Shown here one piece after another: positions 34,130 to 45,153 of a stretch of DNA of 64,000 nt (positions are counted from its first letter, which is position 1; each line of letters opens with the position of its first letter). The notes beneath the pieces are model-generated. The model did no database searches, was not told the DNA's origin, and worked only from the letters and a program-made list of their open reading frames with translations. The DNA is from Bathymodiolus brooksi (taxonomy: Eukaryota > Mollusca > Bivalvia > Mytilida > Modiolidae), in NCBI GenBank assembly GCA_963680875.1, contig OY804589.1, positions 15,482,028 through 15,546,027 on the forward strand, in the 5' to 3' direction. Position numbers and translations under genes: made by a program.

Positions 34130-34199
34130 CATTCTCTATCTAGAGTTGTCGTTCCTGCTACGCTATAGCAGCAGGAACGACAACTCTAGATAGAGAATG
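34130..34199. repeat. Perfect 30-bp-arm hairpin
   Basis: Arms 34130-34159 and 34170-34199 are exact inverted copies (CATTCTCTATCTAGAGTTGT and so on) around a 10-nt loop. A half copy precedes at 34079-34110 (TCTCTATCCAGAGTTGTCG), and the same arm forms 28991-29315. It lies 90 bp outside the nested elements. Confidence 0.92.
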
Positions 34200-34433
34200 G
34201 TAGAATGGTAGTGCATCATGATCATATATGCATGTATAAACGCGGACCTCTAAGAAGACATAATCGTATTTTAAAACTAGTGTTTTTTGTCGGCTGGTAT
34301 TAAATGTCGACTAGTATTTCTATTTATCCATAAACATCTTCCGAATATTGTAATTGATTTCAAGCGTACGTATTTATTGTAAACCGACGCATTTAACCGA
34401 ATAGTTGAACCGTCATTTTTCATCATTTTTAGA

Positions 34434-34545
34434 CCTGACGTCACGTGACTTTGTTATCAGATGGAACTCTCCTGCGTCACTGGGCGACTGGCTTCCCGGC
34501 TGAGGTTCACACTGATCAGAAACAAATCATACGCCCCTACTTTAG
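34434..34545 (+). promoter_or_regulatory. CRE/E-box promoter and possible first exon
   Basis: TGACGTCA overlaps CACGTGAC at 34436-34449. Twelve bases later ATG at 34461 opens 28 codons (MELSCVTGRLASRLRFTLIR, NKSYAPTL) and a G before a GTATCT donor at 34546. The peptide is Arg-rich and almost without acidic residues, like a mitochondrial presequence. No matching second exon was found downstream, so the gene may be interrupted by the insertions that follow, or this may be chance. Confidence 0.35.
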
Positions 34546-34689
34546 GTATCTATGTAAAACAACCGTTTGAATTGCCAAATGCAAAATTTTACTTTTACTT
34601 TTTTCATGACATTAAACCACGTGGTTAATTTTTGATGAAGGTTTGTAAAATTATGAAAGATTATTGATATGGAAGGATATCCAACAAGA

Positions 34690-34782
34690 CTAACCGCATC
34701 AGTGGTGAAACGGTTAATTAGCGTGTTGATTTAATCTCTTCTGCGGTAGATCATGGGTTGAATCCTAAGACTATTCACGGTG
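34690..34782 (+). repeat. SINE family B, head half of a split copy
   Basis: ACCGCATCAGTGGTGAAACGG, box A and box B (GGGTTGAATCC) intact. The body resumes at 37202 after the TIR element, so the SINE is older than that insertion. Confidence 0.8.
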
Positions 34783-35487
34783 TATATTCATAACGACTCC
34801 TTTCCGATTAAATCGGCGTGTTTGCCTCCTTTCCGAATCAGGAAACGCTTCCATTCCGACTTTTGATTTATTTTCACAACAGACGGTGAGTACGTTTTGT
34901 CAATTTATCTTTTAATTGCCATATTTAGTGACTGAAAACATAGATGACGGAACACAATATACATACAAGAAATCGAAATAAGATCCTACGTGATCTCACT
35001 GGGCGATGATGATTTTATTTTCAGCGCACAAACAATATTTGTTACATATCTACACAACACCAAGAAGGAAAATTTCAAAAACGTGATGTTTCTCGAGTAA
35101 CATGTCTATCAAAACCAATTACACAACAATTTTAAGACAATAACAGTTCCATTGAAATAGATAATAGGTTTATATCAAAGTTTGCATGTACATAAAGAGC
35201 GATTATTGTAAAACAAGTATAGAACACCTCCTTTCAGAGCATGGAAACGATTCTTTTCAGATATTAACCATTCATTGTTCGACTTGCATACGATTTCATG
35301 GATTTACTTTACAACATTTCAGTGTGTGGATTTTTTTTTATATTTTTTGTTATTTTGATTTTTGGTGTATATCATTGTGACCAGTTTTAGTGGTGGAGGA
35401 AGCCGGAGTACTCGGAGAGTACCACCGACCATGGGCAAGCAACTAGTAAACTTTATCACTTGCGACTGCGAGTCGAGTGCACCCTTT

Positions 35488-35880
35488 TTAGCTCACCTGG
35501 CCAAAGGCCATGTGAGCTTTTGCCATCACTTGACGTCCGTCGTACGTCGTAAATTTTCACATTTAAATCTTCTCCTCAGAAACCACTGGGCCAATTGCAA
35601 CCAAACTTTGGTGGAATGGTTCTTGGATGGCCTCCTTCCAAAATTGTGTTCGGTGATCCCGACTTCCAACCAATATGGCCGCCAAGCTAAACATAGAAAA
35701 AAGGGGGGATGCAATTTTAATTGTCCATTGCTGCTTTAGTACAAATCAAAATGAGCTCAAATTTTAACTGCAGCTACATGGCAAGGAGTAGTTTAACATG
35801 TATTCCGAGTTTTTCTGTGAAATTTTTCTTTCAGCCGATTTATACCGATTATGCAAATTAGGCATATTTTGATAAAAGAT
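35488..35880 (+). repeat. AGCTCACCTGGCC dispersed repeat
   Basis: Head AGCTCACCTGGCCAAAGGCC with an inverted partner (GGCCATGTGAGCTTTTGCC), then GACGTCCGTCGTACGTCG and TTCTCCTCAGAAACCACTGG. Related, reverse-oriented ends are at 53340-53430 and 54300-54400. Confidence 0.7.
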
Positions 35881-35885
35881 CACAT

Positions 35886-36236
35886 TTAAATCTTCTCTGA
35901 AACTGCTGAACCAAATTTTGCTACATCAAGTAGTAATCTTAAAGCAATATTGTCAACGGGAAATGTTCCAGAACTAATGCCTTTCAAGAGTAAACAAAAA
36001 ACTTCTCTCAATCCAGCCTTTTCCAATGTTTTCAAAACCGACGGAATTATCAGGATAATTTCATCTACCAACTGCTCTTCCCTTGACTTAGAACATAAAT
36101 GCTTCCACCTTTTCCGTTTTCTAGCACTAATTGAAAATCTATAATTTGGGGGGTTCACAGGAGTTGTCGTTTGTGTATTTGTTGTTGTTGAATCTCTTGA
36201 TTCTGTTGATTCATTCTGGTCTTTTAACAATTTCAC
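35886..36236 (-). CDS. 116-aa ORF inside the 66-bp-TIR element
   Basis: Minus-strand frame from MKLLKDQNESTESRD, through a basic patch (SARKRKRWKHLCSKSREEQL) to EIILIIPSVLKTLEKAGLRE and SGTFPVDNIALRLLLDVAKF, then stop. The composition is protein-like, unlike the surrounding repeats. The SGTFPxxNIAxxLxLDV pattern seems familiar from uncharacterised mollusc and cnidarian transposon-linked proteins (memory only). It could be an exon of the element's own or a captured gene. Confidence 0.4.
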   Translation of the reverse strand: MKLLKDQNESTESRDSTTTNTQTTTPVNPPNYRFSISARKRKRWKHLCSKSREEQLVDEIILIIPSVLKTLEKAGLREVFCLLLKGISSGTFPVDNIALRLLLDVAKFGSAVSEKI

Positions 36237-37201
36237 TCTTTTAGGAGGGCCGGTGTAACCAAAGTCCTTTTTTCTTCCGCTTCATGTTTAATCAGTTCTA
36301 AAATGAGACAGAAATCAATCATGAAAAACCCAGTGACCATTCTACCCTTAAACGCAACAGGTAAACCGAGGGGCTAACAATTTATATCGAAAAGGGAGTT
36401 TACTCTCTTTACAGTGAAATTATTATATCCCCTTACGTCTTTGTATGCCTATTAAGTTGGTGTTTTTAGCATTTTTATACATGTCATTGGGCACGTCCGA
36501 TGCTCTCATTTTCATATTAATATTTTAGTTTTCTTTGTGGGTCTGTCTTTAATTGTTCTGTGTTATTTGTGTGACTTTTTTTCTTGATTTTGTCACGTTC
36601 TTTTACATGTTTTCACAATAATGATAATATTGTTCAAACATCATCGATTCACCTTCTGAAAGGAATCGTTTCTTTACACTCTCAAAGGAATCGTTTCTTT
36701 ACACTCTCAAAGGAATCGTTTCTTTACACTCTCAAAGGAATCGTTTCCAGAATATATGTTATATTCGATTGATCGGAAAAGAGGCGTTTCTTTGATTTTT
36801 GTAAATCACAATTTTTTCGGAAATTTACTGAAAAAATGAATCGACAATATACGATTGTATAACAAGGACGGTACCAGATTGCAAAATAAGGGTGTTAATT
36901 TAATTGTCTGTCTCATATTTTGAACATAAAGTAATTTATGTACGACACACTCACCTCACCGTTTAGTGTCACAGATTTCGTCCAGAATATAGGTCAACTA
37001 ACCCTTTTCAAGCTATTTTGAGTTACTATGATGATTGAAATGTTCCGTGAACTGCTCAGAAGAGTCTTACATACCTTTTGTTTTCATATCAATCAGTTTG
37101 AAATGCATGTTGTCTGAACATAGCTCCGAAAGGTTGCGTTTCCTGATTCGGAAAGGAGGCAAGAACGCCGATTTAATCGGAAAGGAGTCGTTATGAATAT
37201 A

Positions 37202-37400
37202 CCCCGTGACTATTTGCTACTTCTCCGCTCAGCACTCAGCATTACTAAACAAGAGCAAAGACGGGTTGACTTAGAATCGGGATGTGTTCGAGTAAAGTGG
37301 CATGTGTGCCTGCGGACTAGCACTATAAAAATCCAACTAAGCGTGTTGGTCTAGTACAAAGAAGACATCGTCATAATTTAAATTTTCAACGGCTCTACTT
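37202..37400 (+). repeat. SINE family B, body half of the split copy
   Basis: CTATTTGCTACTTCTCCGC, AAGAGCAAAGACGGGTTGAC, AAGCGTGTTGGTCTAGTAC. Continuation of 34690-34782. The stretch 37400-39570 shows only AT-rich DNA and a short MITE at 39073. Confidence 0.8.
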
Positions 37401-39072
37401 CACCCAATGTTTCCTATTGTGATCTCCACTCGTGAATCGACTGGAGAACGAACCCATCATCGCATGAGGTTTTCTATTAATTCAATGTGCTACCCGGTTA
37501 ACATTAATAAACATAAAATTCAAGCTGAGATTATAGAAAAAACCTAACTGTATATCAGTGTGGTGGTGCCGACTGTTAGTCAGAAATCATTTAAAAAAAA
37601 AAAAAAAAATTACGCTCTATAATTTCACATTTATGATATATACATTCAGAAAAAAAATCACATCTCTATTTATATCTGATTATATTGTAACTAACACAGG
37701 TTTTGATTAAGAAAATTTGTTGTGTTTTTTAAACATTAGAATCGTAGAGAGAAGAGAAGAGTAGTTTTGAACTTTTTGTACGGTATTTTGAAATGAGTTA
37801 TCTCCCCTATATCAAACTATAATCAAACCAAAAAATCGAATGACTTAAAGTACCATATATATAAATTAAACACATTTAAAAATCAAATCCAAACCTATTG
37901 TACCGTACATTACATTACATTACATTAAAGGGAGGTAACACGTGATTTAAACAACCGGTATATATTGTCTCGATGTTTTAATCCGATAAAAGATATGTAC
38001 AGTACATGTAGTATAATCTACGGATCTTTAACCAGGATCCATTTTCTACACAAAATCCCTGATCTTTGTGTTTTAAATTTAAATCAATGTAAAGCTATAA
38101 ATGGTGTATAGGTGTATACAGACCAGGCCACACCTTGGTATTAATTACGTGCGTGTAATATTTAAAAATAGTTCAAGGTAAGTCTACATCCATATTTTGT
38201 TAAGCTAAAAATATTTTAAATTAATTTTTAATAATTATTATGAATGAATTGTGTGGGTTATGTGATATTTCTGAATAAATCCCGGTTTTAATGAAAGTAG
38301 ACTTAAAATCAATACTTGGAAGACAAAAGATTATAAGTAACACATTTCTGTGTACATGTATTACCCAATCGTGAAACACCCACTTCTATTCATGTATAAA
38401 TTTGCCCTATTTGCTAAAGTAATATTCATGGGTGGTGTATACAAGGGAGAATTACATGTATACCCAAAAGATTGGAATTAATTACTTCCGGGTACTGGTG
38501 AAGGTTACCAGAGATCAAACATTGTCTGTGGTCCATAGAGAGTAACGTGTTCTAAGAGTGCCACGTAAAAGACCTCTTTTCTAGATTTCGAAAAAGAGTC
38601 GTTGCATTGTAGTCGCTACAAAAGACTAAATTTTTCGTCCCTACCAAACTATCCCACTTTCCAGTGGCAGTTATGGTAAAGTAAACCGCAGCGAATATTG
38701 AAAACAAATTGATTTTAATTGGATTCTTACAGTACTTCAAAACTAGTAATACCTCAAATAATTGAAGAAATAAAATACTTGAACTGGGAAAAATGTAAAG
38801 GATTGGGGAAAGGGGTGGGGCTGTTACTTAGTATCCATGAGTATAGGTACTTGCTGACGTTCGTTTTTTTTTCTTTTGGTGAACCTCTGCTTTTTACATC
38901 ACTAAATTTTGATAACATTGATTTTTTTCATGATTACATTTAGTATGCTTCCCTCAATTTAAAATAAATGTCAGCCGATATAAATAAAAAATATTGGTTC
39001 CAAATTGATATATCATTACTGGATGACATTTGGAATTTACCGATAATTACATGAAAAATAATTATCTTACTT

Positions 39073-39285
39073 ATAGTCAAACATGCCTTAAAGGGTACCT
39101 CTATATAACAAATCACTGTCTATAAAGGGCACCTCTATATAACAAATCACTGTCTATAAAGGGCAGTCTCATTTTCCCCATTAATGAATAGTGCATATAA
39201 TTTTAACCTGTATATAAAGGGCAACTGCTCATAAAAGTCACATTTTCAGGTTCCCTTGAGTGGCCTTTATATACAGGTTTGACTG
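39073..39285. mobile_element. Short MITE, AGTCAAAC family
   Basis: TAGTCAAACATGCCTTAAAG at the left, CAGGTTTGACTG at the right, and TA outside. Inside, a 45-bp block (ACCTCTATATAACAAATCAC) is tandemly duplicated. Confidence 0.6.
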
Positions 39286-39589
39286 TATAATGGGCTCTAG
39301 AATTAAAATTAATTTGGAAAGCAAAATCTAACCCTTAATATAAGAGTGCATCACTATACACGGATAGAAATATCTGACGATAGCAGCACACTAGTTTTTT
39401 CTTTATTGGTAAGTCAGTCATTTTAAATAGAAAATTATTTGTTTTTCAGATGATTATAAAACCATCAAAGAAAATCAATATCCTCGGGAAGATTCAATAG
39501 TATATGTCAGCTGTTACCTGAAATAAACAACGGATGGTACATGTATCTTAATCAGATAAACACTGTCTGCTAGTAGTAAAATCTATAGC

Positions 39590-39603
39590 ATGGAATACAA
39601 CAG
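39590..39603 (+). CDS. Short leader ORF, 5' exon of the membrane-protein gene
   Basis: ATGGAATACAACAG followed by a strong GTAAGT donor. Joined to the next acceptor (40481) it reads MEYNSSWK and stops at a TGA that overlaps the downstream start region. If this exon is used, it is a uORF overlapping the main ATG at 40484 and would lower translation. Confidence 0.3.
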
Positions 39604-39895
39604 GTAAGTTTTAATTTCTGAAACGTGGATCCTTATTTTTTTTTGCATTATAACAGAATTTGATAATTTTATTCCTTTGTTAATTATTATTATTATTTAT
39701 TAATGGAAAAATGGGGAGGGAAGATTATACAGTCTCATTGATTTACAGTACTCAATTGCCATCATTCCAAAATTAAATAAATTATTGAAATCATTTGTGT
39801 GGCATGGTAGGAAGACCCATTCAATGTGAAAGGTTTCAGGGTATGCGACTTTGATGAACATCAGAGAATATCCAACATTATATTTATATATACGA

Positions 39896-40066
39896 AAATT
39901 TTAAAGACACCAAAGGGGTAATCAGAAGTTGTAAATCGAAGGACTGACAATACAATTGCCAAAAAGAAAAGGGGCAATCAATGATCTGCAAAACACTACA
40001 CAGAAAACTAAAGAATGAACAACAGAACCCCATTAATAACTCAGATGCTCCAACTGACTACCCTTC
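39896..40066 (+). repeat. GATACC-family repeat
   Basis: AAAGACACCAAAGGGGTAATC, AGGACTGACAATACAATTGCC, CTACACAGAAAACTAAAGAA. It lies in intron 1 of the membrane-protein gene. Confidence 0.75.
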
Positions 40067-40483
40067 CTGATTTTAATAGTCATAGTTCAACCATTAATCT
40101 CGATAACTAACTAGTCTATGGTGTGAAAACCACAAACGAAACCTGGAATATATTTATAAAAATGTCTTTTTGGAACTCCGCAATACTGTTGAAAGTGGCG
40201 TTATAAACCATAACTCTAACCCACAGCAAAAGAAATAAAATTGTACATTTTCAATATTATGAAACAGTCATATTTTCTTAATTATAATACTTTAAAATAT
40301 CAAATCTTCCAAAATCACTCGTTAAGTATAAATAAAAAACAAAATATTGTCAAATCCATGTTGACATGTTGTATTAATGTTATCAGCATGATTGTAACAA
40401 CACATTTAAACTCACACGGGAATATGAGAATTCATTGTCATTTTATTCCCTCCCTGGACTTCTATTTTGTTTCCTTATAGTTC

Positions 40484-43400
40484 ATGGAAATGAAACCGGA
40501 ACTGACGATTACGGCGTAAGTTTTAGTATACTACATTATTATTTTTTATCACATATTTATAAGTAATAACGTCAATTTTGCCCATACGTGAACACCGGAA
40601 GTGCCACAGCGATATCTGCCATCGGGGCAAAACTCTTGATAACACGATATCAAGCCTCTCGTGATCCCCATGACGTCACTTCCGCCCAACTGTTAATTGT
40701 CGTTTGGAAAATGTCGACGCTCAGCAAGGAAAGATTTGTTGGCGTTTCGGAAGCAGAAGCCTCAACCGATATCGATCACTCATATCCATAAGTTTGGTGT
40801 CTGTGTGGGAAGTTAAATTTGTTCTTTTTAATTCAATGTTGAAATATGTGATAAATAGATGAATGCATTCCTTTTTCCATATCAGGACTGTTATCATCCC
40901 TCGACCGATATCGACCCTCTGGCTAAAGCCCTCTGGCCGATATTGGTCTCTCGGGATGATAACAGTCTTGATATGGAAAAGGGCATGCATTAATCTATAA
41001 TTAAATACCCGAAAGAAAAGTTTGAAGATACCAAAGCGGTAATCAGAAGCCATAATTGAAGGACAGACAACACAATGACAAGCAATAGTCCACAACACAT
41101 AACACGGAAAACGATTGATTGAGTAACATGACTCCAACCGAAACACGATGCGAATCCAAGTGACCCGGAAGAGATAGCATTTTATTTATGACCTTTTATA
41201 TCACAATTTGTTCTGGACGAGTTATTGTATTTTGGAGTTAGGTTTCAGGATAACAAAAGATCGTATTAGAGGCTTCAATAAGGGGACAGAATGAAAAACT
41301 GACACACTGGAAAAACACCTATGCGGAAAATCGTAGAAACAAGTAAAATCGACCACCCTTAATAACTCTCCTGACTCTATAGATCTACAAATACTTCAGA
41401 AAAAAATTTGAGGGGTCAAACTAGTGTTGTGGGCTTAAACTATAACACACAAAAAAAAACCAAAAACCAAAAAAAGCAACAACAAAAAACAAAACAAAGC
41501 AAAAACACAAACAAACAAACAAAGAACAAAAAAGAAGCAAAAATCGTTAATAATTCTATATTGTAAAATGTTAATTCTGTATCCATAAAATAACTCCATT
41601 TTCAGGAAAGTGAAACCAAAATTGAAACAACTGGTTTTAGTTGGACTAATTTTAGGCAGTATATTTGCCCAATGGAATGGTGAGAAGTGTTTGGTACGAG
41701 GAGAAGAATTATTTGAAGATAATTGGGCACTGAAAAGTTTACTTTCGTCAGTAATCATTGAAATAGTGTTTATTCTATTAACGTTTCGCTTGGAAGACTC
41801 TAGAAATATTACGGAGAATTCTGAAGGTTTGACAATTTGCGTTGTTCTGCATTTATTATCAGGAGCACTTTCGAAATATTACGGTGCCATTCCATTGAAA
41901 GAGAGAGGAACCGATTTGTCGCCATCTTTAATGCCAATAATCTTGTTGCTATGCTCTGTTGTCTGTAAATCCTTTATTCTAAAAATAGACACTGTAATTT
42001 TCTCAGTTCTACTGATGTTTGGATCGTTTTGTGTTACGCTGGGTTTATCTGAAGAATTTACAATAAACAGAATAGACTATTTGTCATTTGCAGCCACATT
42101 TCTTACCATTCTGAAACTCTTATGCTTAAAACAGTTTCAAGATCAAAACATCAAAGTTCATCTACGATCGAACGCAGTGATATTGTGTTTTATAATTACA
42201 TTAATGTGCGGACCTGTTCTTGAATTTTTAGACATGTCCGACTTAGGAGCATTCCTTTTGGTATCGACGACTTCCGGTAGCTTTTCTGTCTTGTTACTTT
42301 ATATGCTATACAACTATGTATTACCTAAGATGGCAATACACGAAATAATAATTTTACTGATGATTAGTCATCTATGTCATCAAATGCTGCAAAGTGACCA
42401 TTTTAATTTTATCTCAGTTCCTTTTGGACTCTGCATTTTGATTGGATGTTATGCATGGCGTCTTCATCAGCATCAGACAGAAGACACCAAGACGCCATTC
42501 AAAGGTAAATAAACGTTAGAGAAGGGGCAATAAAAAATGGACAATCCATAGGAACTGGACATCATAGGGTACACAAGACGAAGAAAAAACACAAGACAAT
42601 ATGTGTCGGACATCACCACACGTCAACAAATACAAACAACACAAACAAGACATGGTACCTCCTACAAACAAGACAAGGTACCTCCTACAAACACGACAAG
42701 GTACCTCCTACAAACAAGACACCTCCTACAAACAAGACAAGGTACCTCCTACAAACAAGACATGGTACCTCCTACAAACAAGACAAGGTACCTCCTACAA
42801 ACAAGACAATGTACCTCCTACAGACAAGACAATGTACCTCCTACAGACAAGACATGGTGCCTCCTACAAACAAGATATGGTACCTCATACAAAGAAGACC
42901 AGGTACCTACTACAAACAAGACATGGTACCTCCTACAAACAAGACATGGTACCTCCTACAGACAAGACAATGTACCTCCTACGGACAAGACATGGTGCCT
43001 CCTACAAACAAGACATGGTGCCTCCTACAAACAAAACCAGGTACCTCCTACAAACAAGACAAGGTACCTCCTACAAACAAGACATGGTGCCTCCTACAAA
43101 CAAGATATGGTACCTCATACAAAGAAGACCAGGTACCTACTACAAACAAGACATGGTACCTCCTACAAACAAGACATGGTACCTCCTACAGACAAGACAA
43201 TGTACCTCCTACGGACAAGACATGGTGCCTCCTACAAACAAGACATGGTGCCTCCTACAAACAAAACCAGGTACCTCCTACAAACAAGACAAGGTACCTC
43301 CTACAAACAAGACATGGTACCTCCTACAAACAAGATATGGTACCTCCTACAAACAAGACATGGTACCTCCTACAAACAAGACATGGTACCTCCTACAAAC

Positions 43401-44890
43401 AAGATATGGTACCTCTTACAAACAAGACATGGTACCTCCTACAAACAAGACAAGGTACCTCCTACAAACAAGACATGGTACCTCCTACAAACAAGACATG
43501 GTACCTCCTACAAACAAGACATGGTACCTCCTACAAACAAGACAAGGTACCTCCTACAAACAAGACATGGTGCCTCCTACAAACAAGATAAGGTACCTCC
43601 TACAAAAAAGACCAGGTACCTCCTACAAACAAGACATGGTACCTCCAACAAACAAGACATGGTACCTTCAACAAACAAGACATGGTACCTCCTACAAACA
43701 AGACATGGTACCTCCTACAAACAAGACATGGTACCTCCTACAAACAAGACAAGGTACCTCCTACAAACAAGACATGGTACCTCCAACAAACAAGACATGG
43801 TACCTCCTACAAACAAGACATGGTACCTCCAACAAACAAGACATGGTACCTCCTACAAAAAAGACATGGTACCTCCAACAAACAAGACATGGTACCTCCT
43901 ACAAAAAAGACATGGTACCTCCAACAAACAAGACATGGTGCCTCCTACAAACAAGACATGGTACCTCCTACAAACAAGACATGGTACCTCCTACAAACAA
44001 GACATGGTGCCTCCTACAAACAAGACATGGTACCTCCTACACACAAGACATGGTACCTCCTACAAACAAGACATTGTACCCCTACAAACAAAAATATTAT
44101 TTTGTTACACGTAGCAGTGCAAAGTAGCAGACTGAATCATATCCATAACCTGTAGAATTATGAACTAAATATAAATGATTGATTGATTGATTTGTGTTTA
44201 ACACCAACTGTAGCAGTATTTCAGCCATCTCGTGGTGTGAACAAATTTTATAACAATATCGAGGCTATTGACCACAAAGACTTAGACTGAATTCGACCGA
44301 ACTTCAAGCCTAGTTATGATTTTCAATAAAAGTTTGAATATACCAAAGGAGTAATCGGAAACAGTAAATCAAAGAAGAACAGACTATGAAATGTCCAAAA
44401 TAAACATGACAAAAAAGAAACAATGGTCGACATAAAATTGAAGGTCAATCAAAGATTTGTAGGTTGTTATAAGTCTTACAATAAAGGTCAAGTTTAATTA
44501 CTTTTTTTCACATTTATGAATCATAGTTATTGATTATTCAAACATGTTTCAATAATGACCTAAAAATATGTTTTCATAGCAAAAAAAACCAAACCAAAAC
44601 AAAAAAAACTAAAACAAAAATAAAAACAAACAAACAAGCAAACAAAAACCATAATATTATCTTATTGTTTGCTTGCCAATATACAATGTAACATAAATCT
44701 CTTTTCAGATTTGACAGTCACCAGGAACGAACTGTATACTCGTATTGAGTTCATGCTGTTTCTCGGGGGAGTTTTTGCCACATTTCTATACATCTTGCCA
44801 CCACGTGTCAGTAGAAGAGACATGGATAATCTCAGCTATGTAGGCCTGGACAAAATAGTCAGGAGACTGTTACATATAAAGAAAAGATAA
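40484..44890 (+). CDS. Multi-pass membrane protein, 370 aa
   Basis: Coding exons: 40484-40515 (MEMKPELTITA, with 2 nt over), 41606-42504 and 44709-44890 (to TAA). Acceptors TTCCTTATAG, CCATTTTCAG and TCTTTTCAG and donors GTAAGT and GTAAAT agree in phase; the total is 1113 nt. The protein has about 10-11 hydrophobic segments, for example LKQLVLVGLILGSIFAQW near residues 17-34, LMPIILLLCSVVCKSFIL, VILCFIITLMCGPVLEFL, LVSTTSGSFSVLLLYMLYNY and MLFLGGVFATFLYILPP. Loops are short and the C-terminus is basic (HIKKR). No signal peptide is needed. The size and helix count recall ten-helix solute carriers (DMT/SLC35-like), but I see no diagnostic motif and do not name it. The GTG at 41610 is not a start, since the frame continues through the acceptor. 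The last intron holds a 1.45-kb minisatellite. Confidence 0.75.
40671..40791 (+). promoter_or_regulatory. CRE plus ETS-like site and a 26-codon ORF in the intron
   Basis: TGACGTCACTTCCGCC at 40671-40686 joins a CRE and an ETS-type CTTCCG. An ATG at 40711 follows (MSTLSKERFVGVSEAEASTD, IDHSYP, stop). It could be an internal promoter of the membrane-protein gene or of a lost gene; no donor in the ORF connects it onward. Confidence 0.3.
40862..40991. repeat. Hairpin element
   Basis: Arms 40862-40900 and 40953-40991 (TTTTCCATATCAGGACTGTT) with about five mismatches; the centre adds further pairing (CCGATATCG and CGATATTGG). Confidence 0.85.
41015..41160 (+). repeat. GATACC-family repeat
   Basis: TTTGAAGATACCAAAGCGGT, AAGGACAGACAACACAATG, CACGGAAAACGATTGATTG. 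41448-41530 is A/C-rich low-complexity DNA just before the next exon. Confidence 0.75.
42640..44085 (+). repeat. 23-bp minisatellite in the last intron
   Basis: About 62 copies of ACATGGTACCTCCTACAAAC plus AAG. Variants (AAGG, ATGG, TGCC, AGATATGG) are ordered, and a block of about 240 bp (near 42843-43085) is repeated at about 43083-43325. No unit contains a stop in any forward frame, so three long frames stay open with a 23-residue peptide period. This is not a gene: the host exon ends cleanly at a donor 130 bp before it. Confidence 0.95.
44175..44300 (+). repeat. GATT-run SINE-like repeat
   Basis: ATTGATTGATTGATTTGTGT, then TTTAACACCAACTGTAGCAG and TTTCAGCCATCTCG. It shares the 'GTTTAACxxCA ... 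TTTCAGC' core with both SINE families; a related copy starts at 47232. Confidence 0.5.
44325..44430 (+). repeat. GATACC-family repeat, degraded
   Basis: GAATATACCAAAGGAGTAATC and AATCAAAGAAGAACAGACTA. It lies in the last intron of the membrane-protein gene. Confidence 0.55.
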
Positions 44891-44984
44891 TCTATATATA
44901 GACTTTGTTTACATATTTAGGGGTTTTATTAAATTTTATTGGTTGCCATAGAAATTTGTTTGCATGAAAGTAATCATCTTCTGT

Positions 44985-45153
44985 AGATAACCACATCCAT
45001 GTTGTAATGGTTAGCGTGCTCGCCTCGAGTGCGGTAGATCGTGGGTTCCAGCCCTGATCGGGTCAAACCAAAGACTATAAAATTGGTATTTGTTGCTTCT
45101 CTGCTAAGCACACAGCATTAAGGAGAAAGAGGAAAGACTAGTTGGCTCGGAAT
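44985..45153 (+). repeat. SINE family B, head and part of body
   Basis: ACCACATCCATGTTGTAATGG, GGTAGATCGTGGGTTCCAGC, AAAATTGGTATTTGTTGC, ending GTTGGCTCGGAATCA exactly where the 53-bp array begins. Confidence 0.85.

Larger units (their letters stand above)
34783..37201. mobile_element. 2.4-kb transposon with 66-bp TIRs
   Basis: TIRs 34783-34848 and 37136-37201 are near-identical inverted copies (TATATTCATAACGACTCCTT, then CCGAATCAGGAAACGC). It splits a SINE-B. Inside are a partial reverse SINE-A (35372-35480), an AGCTCACCTGG repeat (35488-35880), an ORF at 35886-36236 and four 25-bp copies of AAAGGAATCGTTTCTTTACA (36659-36750). No target duplication is clear and the superfamily is unknown. 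Confidence 0.75.

Noticed and set aside
41610..41612. GTG as start of the membrane protein
   Set aside because: The frame continues upstream to an acceptor at 41606 and joins an ATG exon at 40484-40515 in phase.
42601..44155. Long forward ORFs of 157-508 codons
   Set aside because: All are readings of the 23-bp minisatellite in different frames; start, composition and splice context do not support a gene.
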